In this document: positions 24,953 through 33,699 of the stretch, piece by piece
Layout: each line of letters opens with the position of its first letter
How positions within the stretch are numbered: position 1 is the first letter of the stretch
NCBI RefSeq assembly: GCF_017614955.1
Contig: NZ_WVUH01000028.1
Span: 1-33,699 of the forward strand
From: Micromonospora echinofusca
GTDB lineage: Bacteria > Actinomycetota > Actinomycetes > Mycobacteriales > Micromonosporaceae
DNA length: 33,699 nucleotides
Direction: 5' to 3'
The notes under the pieces: model-generated
Database searches by the model: none
Seen by the model: only the letters and a program-made list of their open reading frames with translations
Told to the model about the DNA's origin: nothing
Program-made: the position numbers and the translations under genes

Positions 24953-26596
24953 ATGACCGCCAGCGCCCTGCCGCCGCCGACCACCTCCGATGCCGACTGG
25001 TGGCGGTCCGCCGTCGTCTACCAGGTCTACGTCCGCAGCTTCGCCGACTCCAACGGCGACGGCATCGGGGACCTGCTGGGCATCCAGCAGCGCCTGCCGT
25101 ACCTGCGTGACCTCGGGGTGGACGCGCTCTGGCTGACCCCCTTCTACACCTCGCCGATGATCGACGGCGGGTACGACGTCGCCGACTACCGCGATGTCGA
25201 CCCGATGTTCGGCACGCTCGCCGACTTCGACGCGATGATCACCGACGCACACGCCCTCGGCCTGCGGATCATCGTCGACATCGTGCCCAACCACACCTCC
25301 AGTGCCCACCCGTGGTTCACGGCCGCCCTGGCCGCCGCGCCGGGCTCACCCGAGCGGGAGCGGTACCTGTTCCGTGACGGCAGCGGCGAGCACGGCGAAC
25401 TGCCGCCGAACGACTGGGAGTCGATCTTCGGCGGGCCGGCCTGGACCCGGGTGCCGGACGGTCAGTGGTACCTGCACCTGTTCGACCCCGCGCAGCCCGA
25501 CCTGAACTGGCGCAACCCCGAGGTACGCGCCGAGTTCGAGGACATCCTGCGGTTCTGGCTGGACCGGGGGGTGGACGGCTTCCGGATCGATGTCGCACAC
25601 GGCATGATCAAGGAGGACGGGCTGCCGGATGTCGGTTTCAGCACCATGACCACCGGTCGCCGCCAGGTCGAACTGCTCGGCAAGGGCCGGCTCCCCTACT
25701 TCGACCAGGACGAGATCCACGACATCTACCGCGCCTGGCGGCCGATCCTGGACAGCTACCCGGGCGGTCGGATGGCCGTCGCCGAGGCATGGGCGGAGAC
25801 CCCGCAGCGCCTGGCCCGCTACATCGGCCCGGACGAGCTGCACCAGGCGTTCAGCTTCGACTTCCTCGACGCCACCTGGTCCGCCGACTCGTTCCGCAAG
25901 GTGATCGACACCGCGCTGGCCGAGGCGACCATCGTCGGGGCGCCGACCACCTGGGTCCTCTCCAACCACGACAAGCAGCGGCACGTCACCCGGTACGGCG
26001 ACGGTGAGGTCGGTCTGCGACGCGCCCGCGCGGCGGCCCTGCTGATGCTCGCCCTGCCCGGTTGCACCTACCTCTACCAGGGCGAGGAGCTGGGCCTGCC
26101 GGAGGTGCTGGACCTGCCGGACGAGGTACGCCAGGACCCGCAGTTCCTGCGCACCGGGGAGAGCCGGGACGGCTGCCGGGTACCCCTGCCGTGGAACGGC
26201 GACCTGGCACCGTACGGCTTCGGGCCGCACGGTTCCGAGCTGAGCTGGTTGCCCGCCCCGGCGACCTGGCGGGAGCTGTCGGTGGCCGCGCAGAACGACG
26301 TGCCCGGCTCGACGTTGGAGCTCTACCGGGCGGCGCTGCGGATCCGCCGGGTCCACCGCGCGCTCGTCGACGGTGCCGACGGCGTGACCTGGCTGGAGAC
26401 CGAACCCGGGGTGCTGGCCTTCAGCCGGGCGGCGAACGACGGTTCGACCGAGCTGGTCTGCGTGGTCAACATCAGCGGTACCCCGGTCGAACTGCGCGGC
26501 TACGGCCGGGCGCTGGTGGCCAGCGCCGAACTGACCGGGCGGGACGGCGTGGTGGTGCTCCCGGTGGACGCCGCCGCGTGGTTGGAACGGCGGTAG
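24953..26596 (+). CDS. GH13 alpha-glucosidase (oligo-1,6/alpha-1,4-glucosidase type)
   Basis: A protein of 547 residues from ATG 24953, preceded by GGGGAA; the frame is open 44 codons upstream but that part covers the promoter and operator. GH13 regions in order: DIVPNH (109-114), GFRIDVAHG with nucleophile Asp213, AEAW with acid/base Glu278, and LSNHDKQRH with Asp340. The start WWRSAVVYQVYVRSFADSNGDGIGDL is typical of the oligo-1,6-glucosidase subgroup. There is no signal peptide, so it is cytoplasmic and would hydrolyse imported maltodextrins to glucose. It follows the regulator gene by 176 bases with its own operator, and converges on the hypothetical gene at 26784. Confidence 0.94.
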   Translation: MTASALPPPTTSDADWWRSAVVYQVYVRSFADSNGDGIGDLLGIQQRLPYLRDLGVDALWLTPFYTSPMIDGGYDVADYRDVDPMFGTLADFDAMITDAHALGLRIIVDIVPNHTSSAHPWFTAALAAAPGSPERERYLFRDGSGEHGELPPNDWESIFGGPAWTRVPDGQWYLHLFDPAQPDLNWRNPEVRAEFEDILRFWLDRGVDGFRIDVAHGMIKEDGLPDVGFSTMTTGRRQVELLGKGRLPYFDQDEIHDIYRAWRPILDSYPGGRMAVAEAWAETPQRLARYIGPDELHQAFSFDFLDATWSADSFRKVIDTALAEATIVGAPTTWVLSNHDKQRHVTRYGDGEVGLRRARAAALLMLALPGCTYLYQGEELGLPEVLDLPDEVRQDPQFLRTGESRDGCRVPLPWNGDLAPYGFGPHGSELSWLPAPATWRELSVAAQNDVPGSTLELYRAALRIRRVHRALVDGADGVTWLETEPGVLAFSRAANDGSTELVCVVNISGTPVELRGYGRALVASAELTGRDGVVVLPVDAAAWLERR

Positions 26597-26689
26597 CGGG
26601 GTAATCCCCATGTCGACCTGGTCGTCCGTCGTGCTCCGCGCCGCCGGGCGACCGGGCAGCTGGCCCCTTGTGGTGGGGGGTGAGGTGGT

Positions 26690-26724
26690 GCCGGTGCCCC
26701 GGGAGAGACTTCCGGGGCACCGGC
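26690..26724. terminator. Strong hairpin between convergent genes (bidirectional terminator)
   Basis: Perfect 13-bp arms GCCGGTGCCCCGG (26690-26702) and CCGGGGCACCGGC (26712-26724) with a nine-base loop. It lies 93 bases after the glucosidase stop and 59 bases beyond the stop of the opposing gene. Confidence 0.75.
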
Positions 26725-26783
26725 GTGTCCGGGGGCCCGGGGCCCGCACCACGAGGTCGATCCGACCGGCGCGCTGCGGCCGG

Positions 26784-27287
26784 TCAGTCCGGGGTTTCCA
26801 GCGGAGCGGGTGACGACCGTGGGGTCTCCTTGCCGGTGAGCATCTCCGCGATCCGGTTGAAGCCGGCGCGCAGTTCCGCCTCGCTGGGCACGACGAGCGG
26901 CCGTGCGTGCCGCTCCTCCTCGGTGGGTTCCTGCTCCGCCAGCACGTCGGTGTAGTCGCCGTAGAGATCGGCGGCCTCGACCTCGTCGGTCTCCTCCGTC
27001 GCCAGCCGCCGGGCGTTGGCGATCTCCGCCCGGACCGCGTCGACAGATGCGGCGGGCAGCAGCGGCTCGACCACCGCCATCAGTTCCTCGTCGGCCACCA
27101 CCGCCTCGGCCAGGGCCAGGGCATGCCCCCGCTCGTACGGCCCGCAGACCACCGGCTCCCACTCGTCCTCGTCCCCGAGCGGGCCGAACGTGATGATCCA
27201 GGGCAGGCCGAGCACCGACGAGTCGTCGGGAAGGTCCAGTGTCACCAGTGCGCCCACCGGCCCATCATCACCCCCGGACACCCGCAT
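26784..27287 (-). CDS. Hypothetical acidic protein
   Basis: A protein of 167 residues from ATG 27287, or 157 from GTG 27257, which follows a G-rich stretch; the start is uncertain. No recognised domain. Visible features are a strand-rich N-terminus (GALVTLDLPDDSSVLGLPWIITFGPL), a helix ERGHALALAEAVVADEELMAVVEPLL, a strongly acidic middle (LATEETDEVEAADLYGDYTDVL) and a Pro-rich end. No signal peptide or membrane segment. It follows the SRPBCC gene on the same strand after 26 bases, so it may be last in that transcript. Function unknown. Confidence 0.75.
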   Translation of the reverse strand: MRVSGGDDGPVGALVTLDLPDDSSVLGLPWIITFGPLGDEDEWEPVVCGPYERGHALALAEAVVADEELMAVVEPLLPAASVDAVRAEIANARRLATEETDEVEAADLYGDYTDVLAEQEPTEEERHARPLVVPSEAELRAGFNRIAEMLTGKETPRSSPAPLETPD

Positions 27288-27313
27288 TCGACCCGTTTTG
27301 CCCGAATAGCGGA

Positions 27314-27976
27314 TTAAGGGGTCGCCTCGGTGTCGGCGGCCACCACCTGCCACCGGGCCAGCCACTCGGCCCGCAACTCGGCGAAGGTCCCGTCGTCCAG
27401 GCCGTACCCGCTGACGGTGACACTCGCAGCCGACACCTCCCCGGCATCCAGCGGCCGCTCGGCCGCAGCCACCACCAGCCGGCCCTGCGGATCCACGACC
27501 ACCACCTGGTACCGGCCGGTGTACCGGTGCTCCCGCACCCCGGTCGACGTGACCAGGCCGACCAGCTCCGGGCCGGTCACCGTACCGGTCAGGTGGAGGG
27601 TCCGTCGCCGGCCGTGCGGCCGGTCCTCCAGGAGGTACCGCAGCTGCGCGAAGAAGCTCCGCCAGCCCTCCTCCATCGCGTCGTACACGTCGGCCCAGCG
27701 GGGGTCGTCGAGGGCACCCGGTTGCAGGGCCCGCACCACCGTCCCGCCGTCGTCCGCCGCGACGACCTGGATCTCCTGTCCGTCCTCCAGGGCGATCCGG
27801 TCCGGCGGGAACAGCTCGGCATGGTCGGCGAAGATGTACCGGATCTCCGCCTCGATCCCGTCGTGGTCCCAGCCGAACCAATCACGTAGCTGGTCCGGCT
27901 CGGTCAACGCCCGCCAGACACTCTCGGGTGGGGCGTCGATGCCGACCTCCACCCGGTACGGCTTCGGTTCGGTCAC
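27314..27976 (-). CDS. SRPBCC (AHSA1/START-like) domain protein
   Basis: A protein of 220 residues from GTG 27976, with GGAG eight bases upstream. The frame is open upstream across the intergenic gap into the GntR gene, but that part lacks domain character. The opening YRVEVGIDAPPESVWRALTEPDQLRDWFGWD is the classic AHSA1/SRPBCC start. It is followed by the antiparallel strands and the long helix WADVYDAMEEGWRSFFAQLRYLLED. Such proteins form a hydrophobic ligand pocket; the ligand is not predictable. The last roughly 80 residues form an additional strand-rich region. It starts 37 bases after the GntR regulator gene, suggesting co-transcription. Confidence 0.88.
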   Translation of the reverse strand: MTEPKPYRVEVGIDAPPESVWRALTEPDQLRDWFGWDHDGIEAEIRYIFADHAELFPPDRIALEDGQEIQVVAADDGGTVVRALQPGALDDPRWADVYDAMEEGWRSFFAQLRYLLEDRPHGRRRTLHLTGTVTGPELVGLVTSTGVREHRYTGRYQVVVVDPQGRLVVAAAERPLDAGEVSAASVTVSGYGLDDGTFAELRAEWLARWQVVAADTEATP

Positions 27977-28013
27977 GTCGGTGCTCCGTTCGTCCGTCGG
28001 TCGGTCGTGCGCG

Positions 28014-28370
28014 CTAGCCGTCGAGGGCCGCCCGGACCAGCGCGAGCGCGGTCTCCGCCGGCACGCCGAGCCGGGTCGCCTCGGCGGCGTACCCGACCGC
28101 CGCACGCTGGAGCCGGTCGACGGCATCATCACGTCCGGGTGCGACAACCGTGCCGTGCCGACCCCGGGTCTGCACCAGGCCCGCCGCCTCCAACTCGCGG
28201 TACGCCCGGGCCACGGTGTTCACCGCCAGCTCCAACTGGCCGGCGAGCTGCCGGACGGTGGGCAACCGGGTACCGACCGGCAACCGGCCGTCACCGATCA
28301 TCGCGGCGAGTTGACCACGTACCTGCTCGTACGGCGGGACCGGTGAGTCCACCGACACGCTGACGTCCAC
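28014..28370 (-). CDS. Short GntR-family regulator (YtrA type)
   Basis: A protein of 118 residues. The winged helix-turn-helix covers about 12-82: PPYEQVRGQLAAMIGDGRLPVGTRLPTVRQLAGQLELAVNTVARAYRELEAAGLVQTRGRHGTVV. Only about 35 residues follow, with no effector domain, as in the YtrA subfamily. YtrA regulators usually sit next to ABC transporter genes; here the neighbours are a BrkB-type membrane protein upstream and an SRPBCC protein downstream. GTG start at 28370, three bases after the stop of the upstream gene, so it is probably co-transcribed with it. Confidence 0.92.
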   Translation of the reverse strand: MDVSVSVDSPVPPYEQVRGQLAAMIGDGRLPVGTRLPTVRQLAGQLELAVNTVARAYRELEAAGLVQTRGRHGTVVAPGRDDAVDRLQRAAVGYAAEATRLGVPAETALALVRAALDG

Positions 28371-28373
28371 GGA

Positions 28374-29393
28374 TCAGCTCCTCTCCGGCCGGTCCGGGCC
28401 GGCGGGCTCCTCCGGCGGGACGGCCGGACCGTCCGTAGCCGACGGGCCCTCCGTAGCCGACGGGCCCTCCGTAGCCGGCAGCGGGACGGCCGGCGGAGTG
28501 CCCTGCCCGGCGAGGGCCGGCGGCGGGCCGCCCGAGGCGAGATCGACCACCCGGCCGTACCGGCTGGTCGCGGCGAGTGCCGCCCCGAAGAGCACCAACT
28601 GGTTGAGCAGGTACAGGTAGAGCAGCAGTCCGACCGCACCGGCGACCACCGTGTACGCCGGGTTCCGCTCGGTGCGGACCACGTAGTACCGGCCGACCGT
28701 GTTGAGCAGGGTGATCCCCACCGCCACCAGCAGCACCGCCGGCCGCAACCGGCGCCGGCTGATCCGCAGCCGGGGTACCGCCAGCAGCAGGGCCGAGGCC
28801 AGCACCAGGTTGACCAGTACGCTCAGCACCGCGCTGACCGTGGTCAGTCCGATGGATCCGGTACTGCGCAGCAGCCAGCGGAGGAACGACTCCAGGGTGT
28901 CCACCGCCGCCACCGAGACGCCCAGCAGCACGAAGACGCCGAGCAGGACCCCCAGGTCGACCAGCCAGCGGATCACCAGGTTGCCCGGCTGCTGCCGGAG
29001 ACCGTAGATGAGCCGCTGCGAGGAACGGATCGCCTCCACCCAGCCGACCCCGGTGAACACCAGGATGACCAGACCGACCACCCCGACGGTACCGCTGCTC
29101 TCCTGGATCTGGGCAGGGTCGATGAACGGCAGGTTCTCCCGCAGGAAGTCCGCCGCAGCGACGCTCACCTCGTCGCTGTTCTCCAGTACGGCGCCGAAGA
29201 CCCAGTACCCGACCAGGGCGAGCGCGAAGACGGCGAAGAATCCGTAGTAGGCGATGGCCGCCGCGAGCCGCCCGGCGAGCAGGTCGTTGTAGTGGGTGAG
29301 TGCCCGCCAGAAGTGATCGAAGACAGTGGACCGGCGGCGGGCCCGGCTGACCCGCCGGTCGATCCCGGCCTCGATCGCCCCGAAAAGGTTCAC
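28374..29393 (-). CDS. YihY/BrkB-family membrane protein
   Basis: A protein of 339 residues with six membrane segments in the BrkB pattern: HYNDLLAGRLAAAIAYYGFFAVFALALVGYWVF, TVGVVGLVILVFTGVGWVEAIRSSQRLIYGL, LVDLGVLLGVFVLLGVSVAAV, TVSAVLSVLVNLVLASALLLAVP, LRPAVLLVAVGITLLNTVGRYYV, and VVAGAVGLLLYLYLLNQLVLFGAAL. The family was once called ribonuclease BN by mistake; its function is unsettled, with proposed transport roles. The C-terminal roughly 60 residues are Pro/Ala-rich and contain an 18-base tandem repeat. GTG start at 29393, 30 bases after the stop of the 2H phosphoesterase gene. Confidence 0.93.
   Translation of the reverse strand: MNLFGAIEAGIDRRVSRARRRSTVFDHFWRALTHYNDLLAGRLAAAIAYYGFFAVFALALVGYWVFGAVLENSDEVSVAAADFLRENLPFIDPAQIQESSGTVGVVGLVILVFTGVGWVEAIRSSQRLIYGLRQQPGNLVIRWLVDLGVLLGVFVLLGVSVAAVDTLESFLRWLLRSTGSIGLTTVSAVLSVLVNLVLASALLLAVPRLRISRRRLRPAVLLVAVGITLLNTVGRYYVVRTERNPAYTVVAGAVGLLLYLYLLNQLVLFGAALAATSRYGRVVDLASGGPPPALAGQGTPPAVPLPATEGPSATEGPSATDGPAVPPEEPAGPDRPERS
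28441..28476 (-). repeat. 18-base tandem repeat in the BrkB-like gene
   Basis: GACGGGCCCTCCGTAGCC occurs at 28441-28458 and 28459-28476, with a degenerate third unit just before. It encodes (SATEGP)n in the cytoplasmic tail. In-frame unit length would allow copy-number change without a frameshift. Confidence 0.8.
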
Positions 29394-29423
29394 GCGGTCA
29401 TCATCGTCGACTCCGTGGCCGGC

Positions 29424-29939
29424 TCAGCCGCCCAGCCGGAAATCCCGGCGGGGCTGCCAGCGGGCCTGGCCGCTGTGTGAGAAGAGGGTGAAACAGTCGA
29501 CTTCGAACAGGGCGGAGAAGTCGGCCAGGTCCTCGTACACCTTGTCCAGCGCCTCCGCCGGGACGTCCTGCGCCACCGTGACGTGCGGGTGGTACGGGAA
29601 ACGGGCCTCCCGTTGCAGCTCCGGGGCGGAGCTGATGGCCGCCGCGAGCAGCTCGCACTCGCTGATGCCGGCCGCCACCGCGACGAAGACGACCTGGGTG
29701 ACCGGTCGGAACGTCCCGGTCCCCCGCAGGTGCAGGGTGTACGGCGGGTGGGCCGCCGCGACGGTCGCCAGATGCTCCTCCACCGCCGGCAGGCTGGCCA
29801 CCGGCAGCTCGGTCGGACCGAGCAGGGTCACGTGGGCCGGAATGTCCGCAGCCAGCGGATCACCCGCGTCGGCCCGGCACCGGGTGAGGAAGGGACCCCA
29901 CGGCTCGGGGATGTCCACCGCGACCCCGATCTGGGTCAT
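29424..29939 (-). CDS. 2'-5' RNA ligase family protein (2H phosphoesterase)
   Basis: A protein of 171 residues from ATG 29939. It has two HxT-type motifs, HVTLLG in the first half and HPHVTVA in the second, the paired catalytic His-x-Thr motifs of 2H phosphoesterases. Enzymes of the family act on 2'-5' or cyclic phosphodiester bonds in RNA or nucleotides; the actual substrate here is unknown. The frame is open upstream, but those residues are Arg-rich and coincide with the end of trpS, so I start at the ATG although its ribosome-binding site (GGAG) is rather distant. It lies between trpS and the BrkB-like gene on the same strand. Confidence 0.88.
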   Translation of the reverse strand: MTQIGVAVDIPEPWGPFLTRCRADAGDPLAADIPAHVTLLGPTELPVASLPAVEEHLATVAAAHPPYTLHLRGTGTFRPVTQVVFVAVAAGISECELLAAAISSAPELQREARFPYHPHVTVAQDVPAEALDKVYEDLADFSALFEVDCFTLFSHSGQARWQPRRDFRLGG

Positions 29940-30006
29940 CGCGACGCCGGCATGCTCCGGCTCTGCGCTGCGCACCACCCGCGCCACCTCCCGGCCGAAG
30001 ACCCGA

Positions 30007-31104
<1,098 letters not shown>

Positions 31105-31195
31105 TCAGCAACGCCTGCGGTTCGTCATGACGGCCCCGGGGTGGTCCCGACCTTTGCCATCACGGCTGTCCCGCCGCTCCCCGCCCGACCGGTCG

Positions 31196-31259
31196 GGTCA
31201 CCCCTTCGACCGGTCGCGTCCTGTGCCCGGCGGTCAGGTCACCCGTTCGACCGTTCGCG
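31196..31259. repeat. 23-base direct repeat downstream of and inside the CorC-like gene
   Basis: Copies at 31196-31218 and 31237-31259 match at 21 of 23 positions (both begin GGTCACCC and contain TTCGACCG). The second copy covers the last codons and the stop of the CorC-like gene; the first lies between that stop and trpS. Confidence 0.65.
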
Positions 31260-32255
31260 GGCCGGTTCCCCGGGCGGCAACGCCCGGCGCTGCTCGGGCA
31301 GCCGACCGGAGGAGACCGCGACCCGGGCGACCCGTCGGCCGTCGAGGGCGAGTACCCGCAGCACGCAGCTCTCCGCGACCTCGGCCGGGTCCGGTCCCGG
31401 ATCGACGGCCGGCTCCCCGACGAAGGTGACCTCGTCGCCGGCCACCGGCAACCGGCCCAGGGCCGCCATCACGAACCCGCCCACCGTCTCGTACGGGCCG
31501 GCCGGTAGCAGCACCCCGGTGCGCTCGGCGAAGTCGGCCAGGTTCAACCGCCCGTCCACCACCGCCGGCAGGCCGACCAGCACCGGGTCGGGCGCCGCGT
31601 CGTACTCGTCGTGGATCTCCCCGATCAGCTCCTCGATCAGATCCTCCAGGGTGACGATCCCGGCCGTGCCGCCGTACTCGTCGACCACCACCGCGAGGTG
31701 CTGCCGTTCCCGGCGCATCTCGCTCAGCGCGGCCAGTACCCGCTTGCTGCCGGGTATCCGCTTGACCTCCCGGGTCAGCTCGCCGACCGTGGTCCGCCGG
31801 TCCCCGGCCGGGCGGAGCAGCACGTCCCGCAGGTGCACGAAGCCCACCACGTCGTCGTGGGTACCGTCGATGACCGGGTACCGGGTGTGCGTCTCGGCCC
31901 GGACGAGTTGCGCCGCCTCGGTGAGGCTGAGCCGGGCGGAGAGGAAGACCACCTCGGTACGGGGCATCATCACCTCCCGGACCAGGCTCGCCCCGGCCAC
32001 CAGCACCTCGCCGATGATCCGCCGTTCCACCGGGTCGAGCCGGGTGTTCGCGGCGACCAGCTCGCGTAGTTCCGCCTCGCTGATCAACTCCCGTCCGGCG
32101 GTCGGGCTCGCCCCGAGCAGGGCGGTCACCAGCCGGGTCGCCGCGTCGGCGGCGCGTACCACCACCCGGGCCGCGCCCCTCGCCAACGGGCCGGGTGACC
32201 GGCGGGTACGCGCCGACGACCGTCGCCGCGCACCGGGACCTGCCGATTCCCGCAT
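31239..32255 (-). CDS. CorC/HlyC-type CBS-domain protein without DUF21 membrane domain
   Basis: A protein of 338 residues from ATG 32255. It has a basic N-terminus and one short hydrophobic helix (ARVVVRAADAATRLVTALLGA). The conserved linker LISEAELRELVAANTRLDPVERRIIGEVLVAGASLVREVMMPRTEVVFL follows, then a CBS pair with YPVIDGTHDDVVGFVHLRDVLL and LAVVVDEYGGTAGIVTLEDLIEELIGEI. Last comes a CorC_HlyC domain (YETVGGFVMAALGRLPVAGDEVTF). Most actinobacterial homologues carry an N-terminal DUF21 (CNNM) transmembrane domain; here only its end remains, as in the shorter E. coli CorC. The family is linked to Mg/Co efflux. The ATG has no ribosome-binding site, so the transcript may be leaderless or the start may differ. 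Divergent from galE. Confidence 0.88.
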   Translation of the reverse strand: MRESAGPGARRRSSARTRRSPGPLARGAARVVVRAADAATRLVTALLGASPTAGRELISEAELRELVAANTRLDPVERRIIGEVLVAGASLVREVMMPRTEVVFLSARLSLTEAAQLVRAETHTRYPVIDGTHDDVVGFVHLRDVLLRPAGDRRTTVGELTREVKRIPGSKRVLAALSEMRRERQHLAVVVDEYGGTAGIVTLEDLIEELIGEIHDEYDAAPDPVLVGLPAVVDGRLNLADFAERTGVLLPAGPYETVGGFVMAALGRLPVAGDEVTFVGEPAVDPGPDPAEVAESCVLRVLALDGRRVARVAVSSGRLPEQRRALPPGEPARERSNG

Positions 32256-32420
32256 GTCCACAGATGGTAGACAACGACCGCCTCCGATGCGGCGGAATCG
32301 CGTCATCCCGCCGGGCGGGCGGGACCGCCGGGACGACGCCCCGGTCCGCCGGCTGGTCGTAGGGTGGCCACGGGAGACGCCGCGATCCGGCAGGAAGCGG
32401 CGAGGCAGAGAGGACCCCAC

Positions 32421-33398
<978 letters not shown>

Positions 33399-33412
33399 GA
33401 CCAGGTGTCGAA

Positions 33413-33454
33413 AAGGGCCCCTTCCGCTACCGAATGCGGCAGGAAGGGGCCCTT
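33413..33454. repeat. Dispersed palindromic terminator-like repeat, copy 2
   Basis: Perfect 13-bp arms AAGGGCCCCTTCC (33413-33425) and GGAAGGGGCCCTT (33442-33454) around a 16-base loop with CTACCGAAT, plus an inner CCGC/GCGG pairing. It lies between convergent galE and the cysN-like gene, as expected for a bidirectional terminator. The right flank CCTTCCTAACTG is identical to copy 1 at 19918-19971. Confidence 0.85.
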
Positions 33455-33463
33455 CCTAACTGG

Positions 33464-33699
33464 TCAGGAGGCTTCGACGATCATGCCGGCGCCGACGGTA
33501 CGGTTGGTCGCCTCGTCGATCACGATGAACCCACCCGTGGTCCGGTTCCGCCGGTACTCGTCCGCGAGGAGAGGAACCGTGGTGCGTAGCCGCACCCGAC
33601 CGATCTCGTTCAACCGCAACTGATCCGCCGTCTCGTCCCGGTGCAGCGTGTTGACATCCAGCCGGTAGTGCAACCCCCGCACCACCGCCCGCGCCGACC
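33464..33699 (-). CDS. cysN: Sulfate adenylyltransferase large subunit (CysN-like), C-terminal end
   Basis: Only about 77 C-terminal residues are in the window; the frame runs off the right edge. The stretch LNEIGRVRLRTTVPLLADEY, then RNRTTGGFIVIDEATNRTVGAGMI, is the characteristic end of the elongation-factor-like third domain of CysN (and CysNC forms without the kinase). The enzyme, with CysD, makes adenosine 5'-phosphosulfate with GTP hydrolysis in sulfate assimilation. Because the frame stops right after the CysN domain, no fused APS kinase (CysC) is present. It is convergent with galE. Confidence 0.85.
   Translation of the reverse strand, partial: SARAVVRGLHYRLDVNTLHRDETADQLRLNEIGRVRLRTTVPLLADEYRRNRTTGGFIVIDEATNRTVGAGMIVEAS

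Overview
The window is very GC-rich and gene-dense, with strong GC bias at third codon positions. It looks like a chromosomal stretch of a Micromonosporaceae actinomycete (Micromonospora/Salinispora type). The evidence is a conservon (CvnABCD: nitrate-sensor-like kinase, Roadblock protein, DUF742 protein, small GTPase), a MalR-type maltose locus without its own ATPase, GTG/TTG/CTG starts, and lipoproteins with actinobacterial lipoboxes. I see no phage, IS element, CRISPR array, rRNA or tRNA gene. The genus is an inference.

Layout. 1-1253: 3' end of one conservon-type kinase (+), followed by an orphan amino-acid-type solute-binding lipoprotein (1427-2692, +). 2897-7802: a complete conservon, cvnA-B-C-D, on the minus strand. 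7996-9717: a uridine-kinase-like protein (+) and adenosine deaminase (-). 9840-10715: an RlmA/TlrB-type 23S rRNA methyltransferase (+). 10774-19262: a minus-strand nucleoside uptake and salvage operon in the order bmpA, nupO, nupP, nupQ, cdd, deoA, DUF4272. 19547-19897: a small membrane protein. 19981-23334: malE-F-G (-), divergent from a LacI-family regulator (23682-24776, +) and a GH13 alpha-glucosidase (24953-26596, +). 26784-31092: a minus-strand run of trpS, 2H phosphoesterase, BrkB-type membrane protein, short GntR regulator, SRPBCC protein and a hypothetical. 31239-32255: CorC-like CBS protein (-). 32421-33398: galE (+). 33464-33699: 3' end of a cysN-like gene (-).

How the genes work together. 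The bmpA-nup genes import nucleosides. Cytidine deaminase, thymidine phosphorylase, and nearby adenosine deaminase and uridine-kinase-like protein feed them into salvage. The mal genes import maltodextrins, and the adjacent glucosidase cleaves them. CTTGC/GCAAG half-sites before malE, before the regulator gene and before the glucosidase gene suggest one LacI-family regulator controls all three.

Most notable observations: (1) short conserved modules shared by the disordered tails of two neighbouring conservon kinases that flank an orphan binding protein; (2) a dispersed palindromic terminator-like repeat (19918-19971 and 33413-33454) whose loop is also conserved; (3) a probable CTG start with a perfect Shine-Dalgarno for the nucleoside ABC ATPase; (4) two strong hairpins between bmpA and that ATPase gene; (5) a cytidine deaminase with an unrecognised C-terminal domain of about 110 residues.
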